The position numbers were made by a program, and so were the translations under genes. A DNA stretch of 6,472 bases from Nitrososphaerota archaeon (GTDB lineage: Archaea > Thermoproteota > Nitrososphaeria > Nitrososphaerales > Nitrosopumilaceae). The DNA lies in the NCBI GenBank assembly GCA_022564385.1, contig JADFLN010000079.1:1-6472 (forward strand). Direction: 5' to 3'. Shown here piece by piece: positions 4,664 to 6,472 of this stretch. The notes under the pieces were generated by a model. It worked only from the letters and a program-made list of their open reading frames with translations, ran no database searches and had not been told where the DNA came from. Positions within the stretch are counted from its first letter, which is position 1, and every line of letters begins with the position of its first letter.

Positions 4664-6226
4664 TTGATTGAGAAAAAGATAAAAATTTTACTAGTTGCTG
4701 TGGGGATTACAATAACTATGTCCTTTCTATCATGGTCTGGACTTGGATCCTTTGCTGATGCAGACAATGATGGAATTACAGATTCAATTGATAACTGTCC
4801 TAACATAGCAAATTCAATTCAATCTGACTTTGATGGTGATAAAATAGGCGATGAATGTGATCTTGATGATGACAATGATGGAGTAATTGATGAAAAGGAT
4901 GCCTTTGATTATGACCCAACAGAATGGGCAGACTTTGACTCTGATGGAATTGGTGACAATGCAGACATTGATGATGATAATGACAATATAGTAGATGCAA
5001 TTGATGCCTTTGATTATGACCCAACAGAATGGGCAGACTTTGATTTTGATGGCATAGGTGCAAATGAAGATACAGATGATGATAATGATGGAATTTTAGA
5101 TGTTAATGATTCTACACCAATACCTGTTTCACAGAAACTAACTGAGAGATATTTGACAGATATTCAAACATGTGCAATAATGGATAATGAAACTCCAAAA
5201 CTATTGTGTTTTTCTCAATTATTTTATGATTTAGTAATAGAAGATGAAACTACTGTTGACACATTGGAGTTAGCATTAACATTAACAAAATTAGGTGCAA
5301 TAGGTGATTGTCATTTTGTATCCCATGAAATAGGTCAAGCTGGCTTTGAAAAGAATTCAAATGTTTATGAAAACTTGAGAGGTATAGATGGTTCAATTTG
5401 TAGAGGAGGATTTTATCATGGCACAATGGCATCATACTTTCATGATTTACGAGAAAATGGAGAAGACATAAGTTCATACAAAACAATCTGTAATGACTTT
5501 ATTGGAAGTCCAGATTATACAAAATGTGTTCATGGTTTAGGTCATGGGTTAGTACACTACTACTCCGATGACTTGAATGGAGCAATAAATGCATGTGACC
5601 AAATGTCATTCTATCAAGGCTCAATTTGTGTTGGTGGAGTTTTTATGCAATATACAGATAACGAGTTAACTCGATCTACTTCTATAGAAGAAGCTGTTAA
5701 AAATACATGTACAGGATTAGAACTTCGTATTTTTGACTATCAACAGTGCAGTGATAATTTAGGACTAACTATTGCATTTCACACTAATCATAGTCTTGAA
5801 AAAGGTTCTGAATTGTGTGATCTGATAAGTAATGATGTGGGAAGACAGTATTGTCATAGGGGGTTAGAAAGAGAAATCAATGATGCAATGGAGTACAAAG
5901 TGTATGACCCTACAAAAGGAGTTAGAGAACTAGTTCAACCAATATGGATAAAGGAAAATGATTCTAACAAATGGATAGTAGACTTTCGAAGTCCAGCCAG
6001 AATTTCAGACTTTGTCTATGATGAAGAAACAAAAATGATGCAATTCTCTTTTGACAATCCATATCGTATAATCATTTACATTGCAACTGATTTGCTTCCA
6101 GAAAATCCTATTGTTACAGTTAATGGTCAGATACAAAATGATTTGGAGATAAAACATGGATTATATGATAATCATTCAATGATCAAAATTCTACCTGATA
6201 AATCTGGTACTGTTCTAATCAATTGA
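4664..6226 (+). CDS. Secreted thrombospondin type 3 repeat protein with Cys/His-rich alpha-repeat region (520 aa)
   Basis: Residues 1-31 form a signal peptide: charged IEKKIK, then a hydrophobic core ILLVAVGITITMSFLSW, with cleavage plausible after SFA. Residues 32-148 are calcium-binding thrombospondin type 3 repeats: one classic C-type repeat (NDGITDSIDNCPN, C45 and C65), then two 35-residue units with DAFDYDPTEWADFD and rows of Asp/Asn. Residues about 160-405 are rich in Cys and His: CHFVSHEIG (216-224), CRGGFYHG (246-253), CVHGLGHG (288-295), CVGG (322-325). Paired cysteines spaced by 10-12 residues recur five times (C170/C182, C276/C288, C311/C322, C349/C362, C385/C397). I read these as helical hairpin repeats with disulfides or metal/heme ligands. 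Residues about 410-520 look beta-rich with no sorting or membrane anchor. It is probably exported to the surface or medium. I recognise no named family for the central region. The gene is divergent from the cdvB paralog. Confidence 0.85.
   Translation: MIEKKIKILLVAVGITITMSFLSWSGLGSFADADNDGITDSIDNCPNIANSIQSDFDGDKIGDECDLDDDNDGVIDEKDAFDYDPTEWADFDSDGIGDNADIDDDNDNIVDAIDAFDYDPTEWADFDFDGIGANEDTDDDNDGILDVNDSTPIPVSQKLTERYLTDIQTCAIMDNETPKLLCFSQLFYDLVIEDETTVDTLELALTLTKLGAIGDCHFVSHEIGQAGFEKNSNVYENLRGIDGSICRGGFYHGTMASYFHDLRENGEDISSYKTICNDFIGSPDYTKCVHGLGHGLVHYYSDDLNGAINACDQMSFYQGSICVGGVFMQYTDNELTRSTSIEEAVKNTCTGLELRIFDYQQCSDNLGLTIAFHTNHSLEKGSELCDLISNDVGRQYCHRGLEREINDAMEYKVYDPTKGVRELVQPIWIKENDSNKWIVDFRSPARISDFVYDEETKMMQFSFDNPYRIIIYIATDLLPENPIVTVNGQIQNDLEIKHGLYDNHSMIKILPDKSGTVLIN
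4874..5083 (+). repeat. Tandem 105-bp coding repeat (two 35-residue TSP3 units)
   Basis: Two units, 4874-4978 and 4979-5083, encode residues 71-105 and 106-140. Within them 41 bases are identical (4898-4938 and 5003-5043), including third codon positions, while the flanks have diverged. This suggests a fairly recent duplication or gene conversion inside the calcium-binding region. Confidence 0.8.
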
Positions 6227-6472
6227 GGGTTATGTTGGTATTCAGAGTGCCAAAAAATGCAGGATTTGTTCAAATTTCAGGTATGGAATAGGTTTCATTG
6301 TTAAATTCTGCGTCCATTTTGATCACCAAGAATGGTTCAAACTCTTAGGAATCAAATCTTGAAGATGAATTATACTTCGATAATGTTAAAAGTAAATTTC
6401 ATCATGATTGTATTGTGAAAGATCTTGTTTCATAATATAATTAAAACAATAATAATTCCTGGAATAGTATTC
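6227..6472. other. 246-bp end region without a supported gene
   Basis: No complete gene, RNA gene or clear terminator is seen after the stop at 6226. The minus strand has short coding-like fragments: EPFLVIK followed by MDAEFNNETYSIPEI (ATG 6317, stop 6270-6272) and, past that stop in the same frame, TNPAFFGTLNTN. At the very edge 6472-6430 reads NTIPGIIIVLIIL and stop on the minus strand, which could be the last codons of a membrane protein gene entering from the right. Both are too short to call. Confidence 0.5.

Noticed and set aside
4800..5063. His-rich open frame on the minus strand
   Set aside because: It is the antisense of the Asp/Asn (GAT/AAT)-rich TSP3 repeats. Such codons give His/Leu/Gln-rich frames on the opposite strand, and the sense strand is clearly coding.
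5250..5486. 78-codon minus-strand open frame
   Set aside because: It is antisense to the Cys/His-rich region of the secreted protein and is a low-complexity His/Leu-rich shadow.
6232..6291. 19-codon plus-strand ORF (MLVFRVPKNAG...) just after the secreted protein gene
   Set aside because: Too short to support, no recognised motif, and a coding-like fragment also exists on the opposite strand.

Overview
The window looks like AT-rich chromosomal DNA from an ammonia-oxidising archaeon (Nitrososphaerota, formerly Thaumarchaeota; Nitrosopumilus or Nitrosarchaeum-like). The strongest marker is a minus-strand ESCRT-III protein of the CdvB family (3835-4488), typical of archaea that divide with the Cdv machinery. 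Supporting signs are short intergenic gaps, AT-rich TATA-like boxes about 25 nt before start codons, poly-T terminators, GGTGA/GAGGAT-type ribosome binding sites, TTG/GTG starts and several tiny Cys-rich proteins. The lineage is inferred from protein style, not from a search.

Left part (1-1895, all plus strand): the 3' portion of a luciferase-like (LLM class, probably F420-dependent) oxidoreductase gene. It has an internal deletion and frame change and is probably a pseudogene. Its stop overlaps the ATG of a 59-residue Cys-rich protein. Then come a 120-residue protein of unknown function, a 60-residue zinc-ribbon protein and a 106-residue protein that I tentatively assign to small dimeric alpha/beta-barrel proteins. 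None of these small proteins has a function readable from sequence.

Middle (1896-3834): a 246-bp gap with possible antisense gene remnants and a promoter bearing a perfect 14-bp palindrome. It is followed by a membrane-anchored DUF3179 protein with a CPLC motif and a closely coupled four-helix membrane protein with a Cys-Cys pair. The two look like one operon acting at or outside the membrane. T-rich DNA ends this operon where it meets the convergent cdvB paralog.

Right part (3835-6472): the CdvB-family gene and a 520-residue secreted protein are divergently transcribed from a 175-bp gap holding three palindromic elements spaced about two helical turns apart. The secreted protein has thrombospondin type 3 calcium-binding repeats, then a Cys/His-rich region that I read as at least five units of about 36 residues, each with a Cys-x(10-12)-Cys pair, then a beta-rich C-terminus. 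This architecture is the least explained item here. The last 246 bp hold no convincing gene, only short minus-strand coding-like fragments.

I saw no tRNA, rRNA, CRISPR array, insertion sequence or phage gene. Most candidates for something undescribed are single proteins or regulatory sites, not a multi-gene system.
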